This document shows positions 33,365-42,110 of a stretch of DNA of 64,000 nt, piece by piece. The stretch comes from Sphingobium estronivorans. Its GTDB lineage: Bacteria > Pseudomonadota > Alphaproteobacteria > Sphingomonadales > Sphingomonadaceae. The DNA lies in the NCBI RefSeq assembly GCF_008692605.1, contig NZ_LFCT01000021.1, forward strand, positions 1 through 64,000, read 5' to 3'. The translations under genes and the position numbers were made by a program. The notes under the pieces are model-generated. The model was not told the origin of the DNA, searched no databases, and was given only the letters and a program-made list of their open reading frames with translations. Every line of letters begins with the position of its first letter. Positions within the stretch are counted from its first letter, which is position 1.

Positions 33365-35707
33365 TCATTTCAGCAGCAGATCCACCTTGCGGATTTCTCC
33401 GTTGAATTCGCGACCGTTGGGATAGTCGACCACCGTCGCGCCCGTATCGTCACCGATGTCGAAGGTTTCGCCCAGTCCAGCCGGCACCACGATTGTACGG
33501 TCGATCCGTCCGCTCGCGACTTCTTTGCCGTTGACGCTGATATGCATCACGCCGCCGCGACCATAGCCGCCCCCATCATAGTCGAAACTATAGGCGATCT
33601 TGGCGGGACCGGCCGGGATCGGCGCGGTGGCGGCCACGTCCCATTGATGGTTGGGCTGCTGCGTCAGCGCCATATGGGCGGCTGGCTTGCCGTCCTTCAG
33701 GTAGAAGCTCCAACCGCCAAACTTGCTGCCATGCGACACCAGCGCGCCATTGCCGCCGCTTTGCGGTATGTCGACATCGGCCACAATCTGGAAGGAGCGG
33801 CCCTGAAGCGACGGCGCGACGCCTTCGGGCAGGCTGATGCCTTTCCCCCAATAGGTGAAGTTCTTGCGGTGCGAGGCAAAGGCCATCCGCCAGGCCGCAG
33901 CGCGTTCATGCGTCTGCCGGTCGTCGAGTGGGAAGACATTGTTCTTGTTGGCTTCCGTAGTCCAGAGCGCCTCCAGTTCCTTCAGCTTGTCCGGATAGCG
34001 CGCCGCCAGATTATTGGCCTGCGCATAGTCCTTGTCGAGATTGTAGAGTTCCCAGTCATAGGCCATGGGCGAACGGCCCGAATCCCCCATTTTCCATGGC
34101 ATGCGCGCGGGCGTGGTGCTGGCCAGCCAGCCCTGATGGTAAATCGCGCGGCTGCCGATCATTTCGAAATATTGCGTATCGTGCCGTTCGGGCGCCTTGG
34201 GCGCGTCGAAGCTGTAGGCGAAGCTGACGCCGTCGATCCGCTGCTGCTTCACGCCATTGACACTGTCGGGGGCCTTGATGCCGGCCGCCTCCAGGATCGT
34301 CGGCATCACGTCATTGACATGGGTGAATTGCGACCGGATGCCCCGCGTCTTGATATGGTCGGGCCAGGATACCACCAGCCCGTTGCGCGTGCCGCCCAGA
34401 TGCGAGGCGATCTGTTTCATCCAGGGGAAAGGCGCATCGACCGCCCAGGCCCAGCCGACGGGGAAATGACCGTAGCTGTCCTTCCCGCCCAGCTTGTCCA
34501 CCATGCTGGTCAGCCAGGCCATATCCTCCTTCGCGCCGTTGGCGAACGTGCCCAGTTCGTTGGTGCTGCCCTGCATACCCCCTTCGGACGAGGCGCCATT
34601 GTCGCCTTCGATGAACATGACGAGCGTGTTGCCGCTCTCGCCCATCCGGTCGAGTTCATCCAGCAGGCGGCCGACCTGCGCGTCCTGATAGGCAAGCATG
34701 CCCGCATAGACCTCCATCATCCGCGCGGAGACGCGCTTCTGATCGGGGGTGAGGCTGTCCCAGGCCGGAATATCCTTGATCCGGGGCGTCGCCTTCGTTC
34801 CTGCGGGCGCGATCTTCATCGCGATCTGGCGCTGGAGCGTTTCGGCGCGAACGGCATCCCAGCCCTTGTCGAACCGACCCTTGAATTTCGCGATCCATTC
34901 GGCCGGGGCCTGATGCGGCGCATGGGCGGTGCCGGGGGCATAATAGAGGAAGAAGGGCTTGTCGGGCGCCGCCGCCTTTTGCGTATGGACATAGCGGATC
35001 GCCTCGTCCGCGAGGTCGCGGTCGAGGATATAATCGGGATCCTTATCGTATTTCTGCTCCGCCGGCGCATTGCCGCGATACAGCTTGGGCGTCCATTGTT
35101 CGGTATCGCCGCCGATGAATCCGTAAAATTGTTCAAAGCCAAGACCGGTCGGCCATTGATCGAACGGGCCGGCAATCGAGCTTTGCTGTCCGGGAATATT
35201 GTGATGCTTGCCGAACATGGCGGTGTTGTAGCCATTCTGGCGCAGCACCTCCGCAACGGTCGCGGCGCTTTTGGGGATCGTCGACCAATAGCCGGGATAG
35301 CCGGTCGCGATGTCGCTCACCACGGCATTGCCCACTGCATGATGGTTCCGACCGGTGAGCAGCGCGGCGCGGGTGGGCGAGCACATGGCGGTCGTATGGA
35401 AGCGGTTGTAGACCAGACCCCGCGCCGCCAGCCGGTCAAGATTGGGCGTGGGGACAGGCCCGCCGAAAGTCGATGCGGAGCCGAAGCCCACATCGTCGGT
35501 CATGATGAGCAGCACATTCGGGGCGCCCGCAGGAGCAACGACGGGCTTGGGAAAGGCCGGAGTCGAATCGGCATAGGTCTGTCCGATCTTGCCCGCGAAG
35601 GGCTGAACCGGCGGCGGCAACACTGTCTGGGCCGCCAGCGGCGCGGCGCTCCCCAGCATCAGTGCCAGATAGCCCTTTCCGCAGTTCAGCTTCGATAATT
35701 TGCGCAT
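33365..35707 (-). CDS. Exported arylsulfatase (Cys-type, formylglycine)
   Basis: Sulfatase of 780 residues, paralog of the one at 1901-4267. The signal peptide ends at about AAPLAAQ (residue 27). The metal-site start is VLLIMTDDVGFGSAST, and CSPTRAALLTGRN places the formylglycine Cys at residue 109; MFGKHH, APGTAHAPHQAP and EGDNGASSEGG follow. The C-terminal beta-rich extension with FGGWSFYLKDGKPAAHMA is shared with the paralog. GGAG lies 6 bases before the ATG. It stands alone, with no PQQ dehydrogenase or receptor next to it. Divergent from the ArsR gene across about 140 bases. Confidence 0.93.
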   Translation of the reverse strand: MRKLSKLNCGKGYLALMLGSAAPLAAQTVLPPPVQPFAGKIGQTYADSTPAFPKPVVAPAGAPNVLLIMTDDVGFGSASTFGGPVPTPNLDRLAARGLVYNRFHTTAMCSPTRAALLTGRNHHAVGNAVVSDIATGYPGYWSTIPKSAATVAEVLRQNGYNTAMFGKHHNIPGQQSSIAGPFDQWPTGLGFEQFYGFIGGDTEQWTPKLYRGNAPAEQKYDKDPDYILDRDLADEAIRYVHTQKAAAPDKPFFLYYAPGTAHAPHQAPAEWIAKFKGRFDKGWDAVRAETLQRQIAMKIAPAGTKATPRIKDIPAWDSLTPDQKRVSARMMEVYAGMLAYQDAQVGRLLDELDRMGESGNTLVMFIEGDNGASSEGGMQGSTNELGTFANGAKEDMAWLTSMVDKLGGKDSYGHFPVGWAWAVDAPFPWMKQIASHLGGTRNGLVVSWPDHIKTRGIRSQFTHVNDVMPTILEAAGIKAPDSVNGVKQQRIDGVSFAYSFDAPKAPERHDTQYFEMIGSRAIYHQGWLASTTPARMPWKMGDSGRSPMAYDWELYNLDKDYAQANNLAARYPDKLKELEALWTTEANKNNVFPLDDRQTHERAAAWRMAFASHRKNFTYWGKGISLPEGVAPSLQGRSFQIVADVDIPQSGGNGALVSHGSKFGGWSFYLKDGKPAAHMALTQQPNHQWDVAATAPIPAGPAKIAYSFDYDGGGYGRGGVMHISVNGKEVASGRIDRTIVVPAGLGETFDIGDDTGATVVDYPNGREFNGEIRKVDLLLK

Positions 35708-35837
35708 TTTTGCTCCGCCTCAATTCAATTCAGTACCGCCTTGTATCGTACGGAAGAAGGAACTTCAATCGGTGAACGGTGCGTCGACGCGCATTCCGAA
35801 AACCGCCCCTTGCGGACCGCTTCTATCCCGGCTATTA

Positions 35838-35857
35838 ACTGAACCATATGGTTCAGT
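35838..35857. promoter_or_regulatory. ArsR operator palindrome covering the arsR-like start codon
   Basis: A perfect 20-base palindrome, ACTGAACCATATGGTTCAGT. The ATG at its centre (35848-35850) is the start codon of the ArsR-family gene. No ribosome-binding site is visible before it, so the message may be leaderless or nearly so. A regulator binding here would block its own transcription start. Confidence 0.75.
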
Positions 35858-36204
35858 GTCAAATCGATCGCCTGGATACATCTTTCGCCGCGCTTTCGGA
35901 CGCGACGCGGCGCGGCGTGTTGGCGCGGCTCGCACGGGCGGACGAATCCATCTCCACTCTTGCTGAGAGCTTCGACATGAGCCTGACCGGCATGAAGAAG
36001 CATGTCAGCGTCCTGGAGCAGGCCGGGCTCGTCATGACCGAGAAGATCGGGCGGGTCCGTACCTGCCGGCTGGGCCGCCGCGACCTGGCAACGGAGTTGG
36101 CCTGGATCGAGGAGCATCGCCGGCTCTGGGCGGCGCGCTTCGACGCTTTGGACGAGATTGTCGGGGAATTGAGGATGAAGGAGGAAGCCGATGCGCCTGA
36201 ATGA
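35848..36204 (+). CDS. ArsR family winged-helix repressor
   Basis: Small regulator of 118 residues. FAALSDATRRGVLARLA is the first helix pair and ISTLAESFDMSLTGMKKHVSVLEQAGLV the recognition helix region, followed by a wing (EKIGRVRTCRL). No CxC metal site is seen, so it is not a classical arsenic or cadmium sensor; this subgroup is usually paired with an SRPBCC protein. The start codon sits inside a 20-base palindrome, implying autorepression. Its 3' end overlaps the SRPBCC gene by 14 bases. Confidence 0.92.
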   Translation: MVQCQIDRLDTSFAALSDATRRGVLARLARADESISTLAESFDMSLTGMKKHVSVLEQAGLVMTEKIGRVRTCRLGRRDLATELAWIEEHRRLWAARFDALDEIVGELRMKEEADAPE

Positions 36205-36694
36205 TGCCGAAACCGCTATGGAGCGGACATCCGAACGCGAACTGATCGTCACGCGAACCGTCAGGGGACCGGCGAGGCTCGTGTTCGAGGCATGGGCCAG
36301 GCCCGAGCTGTTCCAGCGATGGTGGGCGCCCAAATCCTTTCAACTGACGATCCTATCCTATGAAGCCGATGTCCGTACCGGAGGCTCCTACCGCCTGGTG
36401 ATGGGGCATCCTTCTTCGGAACAGCCGATGGCCTTCTTCGGCAAATATATCGAGGTTGTGCCCAATGCCCGCATCGTTTGGACGAACGAGGAAGGCGATA
36501 GCGACGGACCCATCACGACGGTGACCTTCGAGGAACGAGACGGCACAACGCTGGTCACCGTTCAAGAGCTTTATCCCTCGAAGGAAGCGCTCGACGACGC
36601 GATCGCTTCCGGAAGCACGAGCGGATGGAGCGAACAGTTCCAGCAATTGCAAGCGCTTCTCGCCGACCTCGGCGAAAAGGCGCAGAACGACTGA
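36191..36694 (+). CDS. SRPBCC (AHSA1-like) family protein
   Basis: START/AHSA1-like hydrophobic-pocket protein of 167 residues. Signatures are REL-VTRTVRGPARLVFEAWA, QRWWAPK, and VTFEERDGTTLVTV. Such proteins may bind a small ligand or support a partner; the precise role is unknown. AGGAGG lies 7 bases before its ATG, and the gene overlaps ArsR by 14 bases, so the two form a coupled regulator-effector pair as in many proteobacteria. Confidence 0.9.
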   Translation: MRLNDAETAMERTSERELIVTRTVRGPARLVFEAWARPELFQRWWAPKSFQLTILSYEADVRTGGSYRLVMGHPSSEQPMAFFGKYIEVVPNARIVWTNEEGDSDGPITTVTFEERDGTTLVTVQELYPSKEALDDAIASGSTSGWSEQFQQLQALLADLGEKAQND

Positions 36695-36764
36695 CCATCG
36701 GCCGGACTGGAAACCCGCCGGGTCGCCAATGGCCAGCCAGCTTTACTGACAGGAAAGGTTAGAC

Positions 36765-37529
36765 ATGGACATCAACGGATTGGCCGCCATTGTCACCGGC
36801 GGCGCATCGGGCCTTGGCGGCGCGACGGCGGCGCGCCTCGCCAAAGCGGGCGCGAAGGTGACGATCTTCGACCTCAATGCCGAACTGGGCGAAGCGCACG
36901 CAAAAGCCATCGGCGGCCATTTCGTCCCGGTCAACATCACCGACGAAGCAATGGTGGAAGCCGCCATCGAGCAGGCCGAAGCCCTGAACGGCAAGGCCCG
37001 CATCCTGGTCAACTGCGCGGGCATCGCGCCCCCGGCCAAGGTCATCGGCCGCGACGGCAAGGCGATCCCGCTCGCCGATTTTGCGAAGATCGTGACGATC
37101 AACCTGATCGGCAGCTTCAATGTCCTCTCGAAATTCGCGGCGCGCATTCATGATGCAGAGCCGGTCGCCCTCGAGGAACGCGGCGTCATCATCAACACCG
37201 CCAGCGTCGCCGCCTATGACGGGCAGATCGGCCAGGCCGCCTATTCCGCCTCCAAGGGCGGCGTGGTCGGCATGACGCTGCCGATCGCGCGCGAATTCGC
37301 CCGCTACGGCATCCGCGTGATGACCATTGCGCCGGGCATCTTCCTGACGCCCCTGCTCGCCAGCCTGCCGCAGGAAGCGCAGGATTCTCTGGGCAAGCAG
37401 GTGCCCTTCCCCAGCCGCCTCGGTCAGCCCGACGAATATGCGCTGATGGTTGAGCAGATCATTGCCAACCCGATGCTGAACGGCGAGGTCATCCGTCTCG
37501 ACGGCGCCATTCGCATGGCGGCGAAATGA
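36765..37529 (+). CDS. SDR family oxidoreductase (HSD10 / 3-hydroxyacyl-CoA dehydrogenase-like)
   Basis: Short-chain dehydrogenase of 254 residues. TGGASGLG is at 11-18, NCAG at 83-86, Ser147, Tyr160 and Lys164. The signature NTASVAAYDGQIGQAAYSASK and the end GEVIRLDGAIRM are characteristic of 17-beta-HSD10-type 3-hydroxyacyl-CoA dehydrogenases, which act on short acyl-CoAs, alcohols and steroids with NAD. AAAGG is close to the ATG. It follows the SRPBCC gene by 70 bases and ends before a Fur-box-like site. Confidence 0.9.
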   Translation: MDINGLAAIVTGGASGLGGATAARLAKAGAKVTIFDLNAELGEAHAKAIGGHFVPVNITDEAMVEAAIEQAEALNGKARILVNCAGIAPPAKVIGRDGKAIPLADFAKIVTINLIGSFNVLSKFAARIHDAEPVALEERGVIINTASVAAYDGQIGQAAYSASKGGVVGMTLPIAREFARYGIRVMTIAPGIFLTPLLASLPQEAQDSLGKQVPFPSRLGQPDEYALMVEQIIANPMLNGEVIRLDGAIRMAAK

Positions 37530-37589
37530 GCGGCGGCGGTTACGAGAGGAATGCGATCTTGAAGCCAGTCATGACGATATAAGCGAATT

Positions 37590-37606
37590 GAGAATGATTC
37601 GCATTG
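37590..37606. promoter_or_regulatory. Fur-box-like site
   Basis: The sequence GAGAATGATTCGCATTG matches the Escherichia coli Fur consensus (GATAATGATAATCATTATC) at 13 of 17 aligned positions. It lies between convergent genes (SDR stop 37529, DUF3325-like stop 37667), not in front of any gene seen here. It may be the remnant of a lost promoter or drive an unseen RNA. Confidence 0.5.
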
Positions 37607-37666
37607 CGCAGATTTCATAATTGGCGGCGTTGCGGGGATATGAAGACCCTGCACGACACTGGCGAG

Positions 37667-37963
37667 CTATCGGCGGCGATTGCGGCGCTGGCCGATGCTC
37701 TGCCCTGGATTGCCGAGCCAGATGGTTGTGAACCAGCCAGCAGTGGCGCAGGCCCCCAACCACAGCAGGAATGCCGAAGCATCGCCGCTCAGGGCCAGCG
37801 CCATGCCGGGAAGCAACGCGACAAGCGTGACCGCGATACGCTTTCGCGCCGTGGTGGGCTGCGCCTTCAGGCCAGCCGCGCGGAGCCGCTTGGGATCGCC
37901 AAGGGCCAGACCCATGATGCAAGCCACGGAAAGGCCTGTCGCGAGGCAAGTCTCCACACTCAT
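37667..37963 (-). CDS. Small DUF3325-like iron-uptake membrane protein
   Basis: Membrane protein of 98 residues with about three hydrophobic segments (LATGLSVACIMGLAL, IAVTLVALLPGMALAL, FLLWLGACATAGWFTTIWL). Its small size and place directly after a PepSY reductase, in a cluster with a siderophore receptor, match the DUF3325 proteins of such clusters. The ATG overlaps the PepSY stop as ATGA at 37960-37963. The frame is open further upstream, but that part lies in the PepSY gene. Confidence 0.7.
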   Translation of the reverse strand: MSVETCLATGLSVACIMGLALGDPKRLRAAGLKAQPTTARKRIAVTLVALLPGMALALSGDASAFLLWLGACATAGWFTTIWLGNPGQSIGQRRNRRR

Positions 37964-39546
37964 GCGATGGCAACCGGGGTCGATAAGGGCGCCGCTGGCG
38001 TTCGGGCCCGTCGAGCCTTGGCCCCCTGCCGGATCATGCAAATCCCCCCGAGGACGAAGGCAAGGTCGAGAGCGGCGATGACAGGCTGCCCTGCTTCGAT
38101 CGCGGTGGGCCAGCCGGGGCCGCCCATCGCCAGTCGCACGGTCGGCAGCGCCATCATGAGCAGCCCGGTAGCAAGTTGTAGCAGGGGCGCGAGCATCGCT
38201 GACCGAAGCGAAAATCCGGCGACACTCACGACCGCAGACGCGATCAGAAAAGCTGTCGGCGTCCAGAAAGTTGCCGAGCCCAGCGGCATGGTTACGAGGA
38301 ATCCGGCCGCAGCCGCGACCAGCGCCAGCGGGAGGCCAAACGCCACCACGGCGACGGTCCGATCCAGCCATTCGAGCGAACGCGCAGTCTCTCCGCGACG
38401 CGCCAGCCATAGTCGCATCCCGGTGATCGTGACGTAACACATCGCGAAGCCCAGCGCGAACCAGACGGCCTTCGACAGCAGGCCCGCGAAATTCCCGAAA
38501 TGGAGTGGCGCCATGATCGCCGCCAGCGTGCCGCCGGTGGACGGTTGCGTGCCGATCGACGGCTTGGTCTGGATAAACCGTCCCTTCGCGCCATCGTAGA
38601 GCAAGGTCACAGGTTCGATGTCGCCATCGCGCGGCGGGTGGAAACTTGTCACTTTTGCATCGGCGCGGCCGAAATTCTCGATGGAGACGAAGGTGGGAAC
38701 CTCCTTGCTGCGAGCAATGGCATCGGCAGCGATACGGTCGAGATTGCCGATGACGGCGGGGCGCGGATCGGGACGGCCGGGATTGCCGAACACCGTATCG
38801 TTGAGCGCCTGTATGTCGCCGCCAAAGGCCGCCATCGCGACAATCGGCACGCCGATCGTGCCGAAAAAGGAAAAGAAGCTGCCCGTAAACGCCAGGATGA
38901 AGGCGAAGGGCAGGCTCCACGATCCCGCAACGCTGTGCCGGTCGCGATCGACCAGAACCGGATTGGCGTTGCGGCGCAGCGTGAAGATGTCCTTGAGCAG
39001 ATGCCGGTGGATCAGCAGACCGGAAATCGCCGCCACCAGCATGACAAGGCCGACAATCCCGGTCAGCAGCAACCCCCAGGGATTGGGCACATGAAGACGG
39101 ACATGGGTATCGACCAGAAAGTGGCTGAGTGCGTCGTCATTATTTGCACCGAATACTTCTTCTCCGGTCCCGAATTGCGTGTTGGCGATCGTGCCTTCCC
39201 GATTGAGCCGATAATAGAGGCCGCGGCTGACGAATGTCCCGTCGGGATCGGTTTCGTGGCGGTGGAAGAAAACGCCCAGATTATGATCGCCCACCTCGAA
39301 CAGATCGACGCCTTCATGATATTTGGGCGGCGTCTGAGCAGCAAGGCGCCGGACAGCGCTGTCGATCGGCCGCTCGAAAGCGGATCGACTTTCGACATGG
39401 CCGGAGGACCAGCTGCCGATTTCCTCGGCGAAGACCGCTGCCATGCCGGTGAACACCACGGCATACAGCAGCAGACCCAACATAATGCCCGCCCAGCCGT
39501 GGACGGCAATCATCAGCTTGGTCTGGTCCTTTTTCAGATGGATCAC
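37960..39546 (-). CDS. PepSY domain membrane protein (siderophore-iron reductase-like)
   Basis: Inner-membrane protein of 528 residues. It begins with a membrane helix after KLMIAVHGWAGIMLG, with two PepSY regions and more helices (GLVMLVAAISGLLIHRHL; then FALGFAMCYVTITGMRLWLARR). It resembles PiuB/PepSY proteins next to siderophore receptors that are thought to reduce ferric siderophores. Conserved His in AVHGWAG and LIHRHL may bind haem. Its ATG overlaps the upstream small gene's stop as ATGA. Confidence 0.88.
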   Translation of the reverse strand: MIHLKKDQTKLMIAVHGWAGIMLGLLLYAVVFTGMAAVFAEEIGSWSSGHVESRSAFERPIDSAVRRLAAQTPPKYHEGVDLFEVGDHNLGVFFHRHETDPDGTFVSRGLYYRLNREGTIANTQFGTGEEVFGANNDDALSHFLVDTHVRLHVPNPWGLLLTGIVGLVMLVAAISGLLIHRHLLKDIFTLRRNANPVLVDRDRHSVAGSWSLPFAFILAFTGSFFSFFGTIGVPIVAMAAFGGDIQALNDTVFGNPGRPDPRPAVIGNLDRIAADAIARSKEVPTFVSIENFGRADAKVTSFHPPRDGDIEPVTLLYDGAKGRFIQTKPSIGTQPSTGGTLAAIMAPLHFGNFAGLLSKAVWFALGFAMCYVTITGMRLWLARRGETARSLEWLDRTVAVVAFGLPLALVAAAAGFLVTMPLGSATFWTPTAFLIASAVVSVAGFSLRSAMLAPLLQLATGLLMMALPTVRLAMGGPGWPTAIEAGQPVIAALDLAFVLGGICMIRQGAKARRARTPAAPLSTPVAIA

Positions 39547-39848
39547 TGACCGCTCTCCTTTGCGGCAGGCCGTGGCTCGGAGAATTTGTGCGCGATCAGT
39601 CCCCCGTGGACGAGAAACAGCACGCCCGCCACGATCGCCACGCGGGCAAGCCTGCGATCAAGGCAAGCATGGAAGAACAGCGCAGCCCATATCAACGGAA
39701 CCAGGATCAACGGCAGCACCAGATTGTCGACGCCCGCAGCGCCGCGCGGGAGCCAGAGCGGCATTCCCCCCATGATGACGAGCGAAACGAAAACCGCGCC
39801 CGGCCCGGCAAGGAACAGGCGGATCCATTTCCGCAATGATTGAGACAC
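39543..39848 (-). CDS. Small membrane protein of the iron-uptake operon
   Basis: Protein of 101 residues with three hydrophobic segments (LAGPGAVFVSLVIMGGM, LVLPLILVPLIWAALFF, VAIVAGVLFLVHGGLI). The start is a GTG at 39848 with GGGAGGG upstream. It is the first gene of a reverse operon with PepSY and the DUF3325-like gene, and lies opposite the siderophore receptor. It might be a DUF3649-type protein, but no motif confirms it. Confidence 0.65.
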   Translation of the reverse strand: MSQSLRKWIRLFLAGPGAVFVSLVIMGGMPLWLPRGAAGVDNLVLPLILVPLIWAALFFHACLDRRLARVAIVAGVLFLVHGGLIAHKFSEPRPAAKESGQ

Positions 39849-39927
39849 GCGCCCTCCCTCGGCAGCCTTCCTTCCGATCACCCCACCGATAGCGCCCAAA
39901 CAGCGAGGGAGCAAGCAAATTGCTATT

Positions 39928-39943
39928 GAGAATCGGTTTCATC
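39928..39943. promoter_or_regulatory. Fur-box-like site between divergent iron genes
   Basis: GAGAATCGGTTTCATC shares the core ATTGAGAAT with the site at 37590 and matches about 10 of 16 Fur consensus positions. It lies in the 137-base divergent space between the PepSY operon (start 39848) and the receptor (start 39986), so one site could repress both directions. Confidence 0.5.
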
Positions 39944-39985
39944 TTATATATTGCGCCCCCGGCTTGCAGCAGAAAGGGAATGTAC

Positions 39986-42055
39986 ATGAAAAATTTCGCT
40001 ATCGCCGGCGTGGCAGGCTTGCTGTCGATCCAGCCGGCCCTGGCAAATGACGGCGCCGTCGATGCGAACCAGACAGCAGAGCAGAGCGATTCCATCATCG
40101 TCACCGCGTCGCAATATGCGGGTACCAAGACCGAAACCCCGCTGGTCGAAACGCCGCAGCCGATTACGGTCATCACGTCGGACCAGTTCATTGCACAGGG
40201 CGCGATCAGCATCAGCGACACGGTCAAATATGGCGCCAGTGTCCTGGCTAATCCCTATGGCCGCGATACCCGCGTCGACGGTTTCAACATTCGCGGCATC
40301 GACGCGCTGCAGTTTCGTGACGGCATGCGCGACATCTTCAGCTATTATGCCAGCATCACATCGGACCCGTACAATTTTTCTCGCGTGGAAATCGTGCGCG
40401 GCCCCGCCTCCGTACTTTATGGTCAGGGCTCGATCGGCGGTCTGGTCAACCTGGTTTCCAAGACGCCCACGTTCAGGACGGGCGGCGAACTGAACCTCGT
40501 TTATGGCAGCTATGATCGCAAGGAGGCGATGGGCGACGTCAATATCGCGCTGGCCGACAATCTGGCGATCCGCGCCGTCGCTCGTGTCCGCGATGCCGGC
40601 ACCTATATCGATCACGTCTCCGACGACCGCGTGATGTTCGCGCCGTCAATCCGCTGGCAGCCCACGCCCGACACGGATATCGTGCTGACCGGCCTCTATC
40701 AGGAGGACGATACCGGCTCGACCTCGCAATTCCTGCCGATCGTCGGCACCTTCCGGCCCAACACCGTCGCGGGCGAGCAACTCGATCGGTACAGCTTCGT
40801 CGGCAAGCCGGGCTGGGACCGCTATGCCGGCCGCTCGCTCCAGGGCGGCGGCTCTGTCACCCACCAATTTTCGGACAGCATCAAGTTGAGCATGAAGGCC
40901 CGCTATATCGATAGCGACCTGGAATATAACACCCACTATGCCGATAGCTACAGCAATCCCACCGATCCCTTTTCGGTCTACGGCACCGATGGACGCACCA
41001 TCGGCCTGACCGCCGATGCCAGCGACGCGCGGATGAACGTCTTCTCGACCGACAATAATCTGCAATTCGCTTTCAACACCGGCGCGAACATCAAGCATAA
41101 ACTGCTGGTCGGCATCGACTATAGCTGGAACAAGGTGGGCAAGCGCTATGATGGCGGCGGTCAACTGGTTGACCTCTACGACATCGATTATGATGCGCTG
41201 CTGACCTACGATCCCAGCGGCCCCTTCACCACGGAATCGCAGAAGCAGCTGGGCATCTATCTGCAGGATCAGATCCGCTTCTACGACCGCGTTTCCGTCG
41301 TGCTCGGCGCGCGCCGCGACCGCGTCACCGGCTCTTCGGGCCAGAAGGACAATGCCACCACCTTCCGCGCCGGCATCATCGGCGAAATCGGCGCGGGCAT
41401 CTCGCCCTTTTTCAGCTACACGGAAAGTTTCCTGCCGGTGGCGGGCTCCATCGATAATGGCGACGGCACCTTCGGCGCTCCTTACAAGCCCCAGACGGGC
41501 ACCCAATATGAAGTCGGCATCAAATGGCAACCCGACGTCAAGACGCTGGTTACCGCCACCGCCTTCCACATCAAGGAACGCAATCGTGTCCTTTATCTGG
41601 CCAACGGCGCCACGACCCAGTCAGGCGAACTGACGACCAAGGGCTTCGAGATCGAAGCGAGCCACACCCTGCCCGGCAATTTCGAACTGCTGGCCAATTA
41701 TGGTTACAGCAAGCTCAAGTCGCAGGTGAACACCAGCCTCGACTACATGCCGCGCCACACCGCGTCGATCTGGTCAACCAAGACATTCGGCCTGCCCGAC
41801 GCGGCCCAGCTGCGCCTAGGCGGGGGCGTTGTCTATAATGGCAAGAGCATATCGACCAGTTCGATCTGGTCGATCGTCGCCCCATCGCGCACCACCGTTG
41901 ACGCGTTGGCGGAGATAAGCTGGCAGAATTGGCGCTTCGCGATCAACGCCACCAACCTGCTCAACAACAAATTCTATGCCTCCTGCCTGGCGCGGGGCGA
42001 CTGCTTCATAGGCGCACCGCGCAACGTGATGGGCACCGTCGGCTTCCGGTTCTGA
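39986..42055 (+). CDS. TonB-dependent siderophore receptor
   Basis: Outer-membrane receptor of 689 residues of the siderophore type. The signal peptide ends at about residue 20 (PALA). The plug starts with IIVTASQYAGTKTETPLVETPQPITV; only part is given here, with the hallmark ETPQPITVIT, then FNIRGIDALQFRDGMRD and VEIVRGPASVLYGQGSIGG, followed by a 22-strand barrel ending GTVGFRF. The ATG at 39986 has GGGA about 7 bases before it. The divergent PepSY operon and the Fur-like site support a role in ferric siderophore uptake. The siderophore is unknown; no synthesis gene is in the window. Confidence 0.92.
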   Translation: MKNFAIAGVAGLLSIQPALANDGAVDANQTAEQSDSIIVTASQYAGTKTETPLVETPQPITVITSDQFIAQGAISISDTVKYGASVLANPYGRDTRVDGFNIRGIDALQFRDGMRDIFSYYASITSDPYNFSRVEIVRGPASVLYGQGSIGGLVNLVSKTPTFRTGGELNLVYGSYDRKEAMGDVNIALADNLAIRAVARVRDAGTYIDHVSDDRVMFAPSIRWQPTPDTDIVLTGLYQEDDTGSTSQFLPIVGTFRPNTVAGEQLDRYSFVGKPGWDRYAGRSLQGGGSVTHQFSDSIKLSMKARYIDSDLEYNTHYADSYSNPTDPFSVYGTDGRTIGLTADASDARMNVFSTDNNLQFAFNTGANIKHKLLVGIDYSWNKVGKRYDGGGQLVDLYDIDYDALLTYDPSGPFTTESQKQLGIYLQDQIRFYDRVSVVLGARRDRVTGSSGQKDNATTFRAGIIGEIGAGISPFFSYTESFLPVAGSIDNGDGTFGAPYKPQTGTQYEVGIKWQPDVKTLVTATAFHIKERNRVLYLANGATTQSGELTTKGFEIEASHTLPGNFELLANYGYSKLKSQVNTSLDYMPRHTASIWSTKTFGLPDAAQLRLGGGVVYNGKSISTSSIWSIVAPSRTTVDALAEISWQNWRFAINATNLLNNKFYASCLARGDCFIGAPRNVMGTVGFRF

Positions 42056-42110
42056 ACGGCCGCCTTCTTCTAAAATCGAGTCATTCCAGGGGGTGGACAA
42101 TGGCCCATTC

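Noticed and set aside
33038..35698. 886-residue open frame on the plus strand opposite the sulfatase
   Set aside because: It is antisense to a well-supported sulfatase, has no signature of any family, and such long frames are expected in high-GC codon-biased DNA.
37964..38920. Long upstream extension of the DUF3325-like frame
   Set aside because: The part above 37963 lies in the PepSY gene in another frame and shows no conserved sequence; the ATGA overlap gives the true start.
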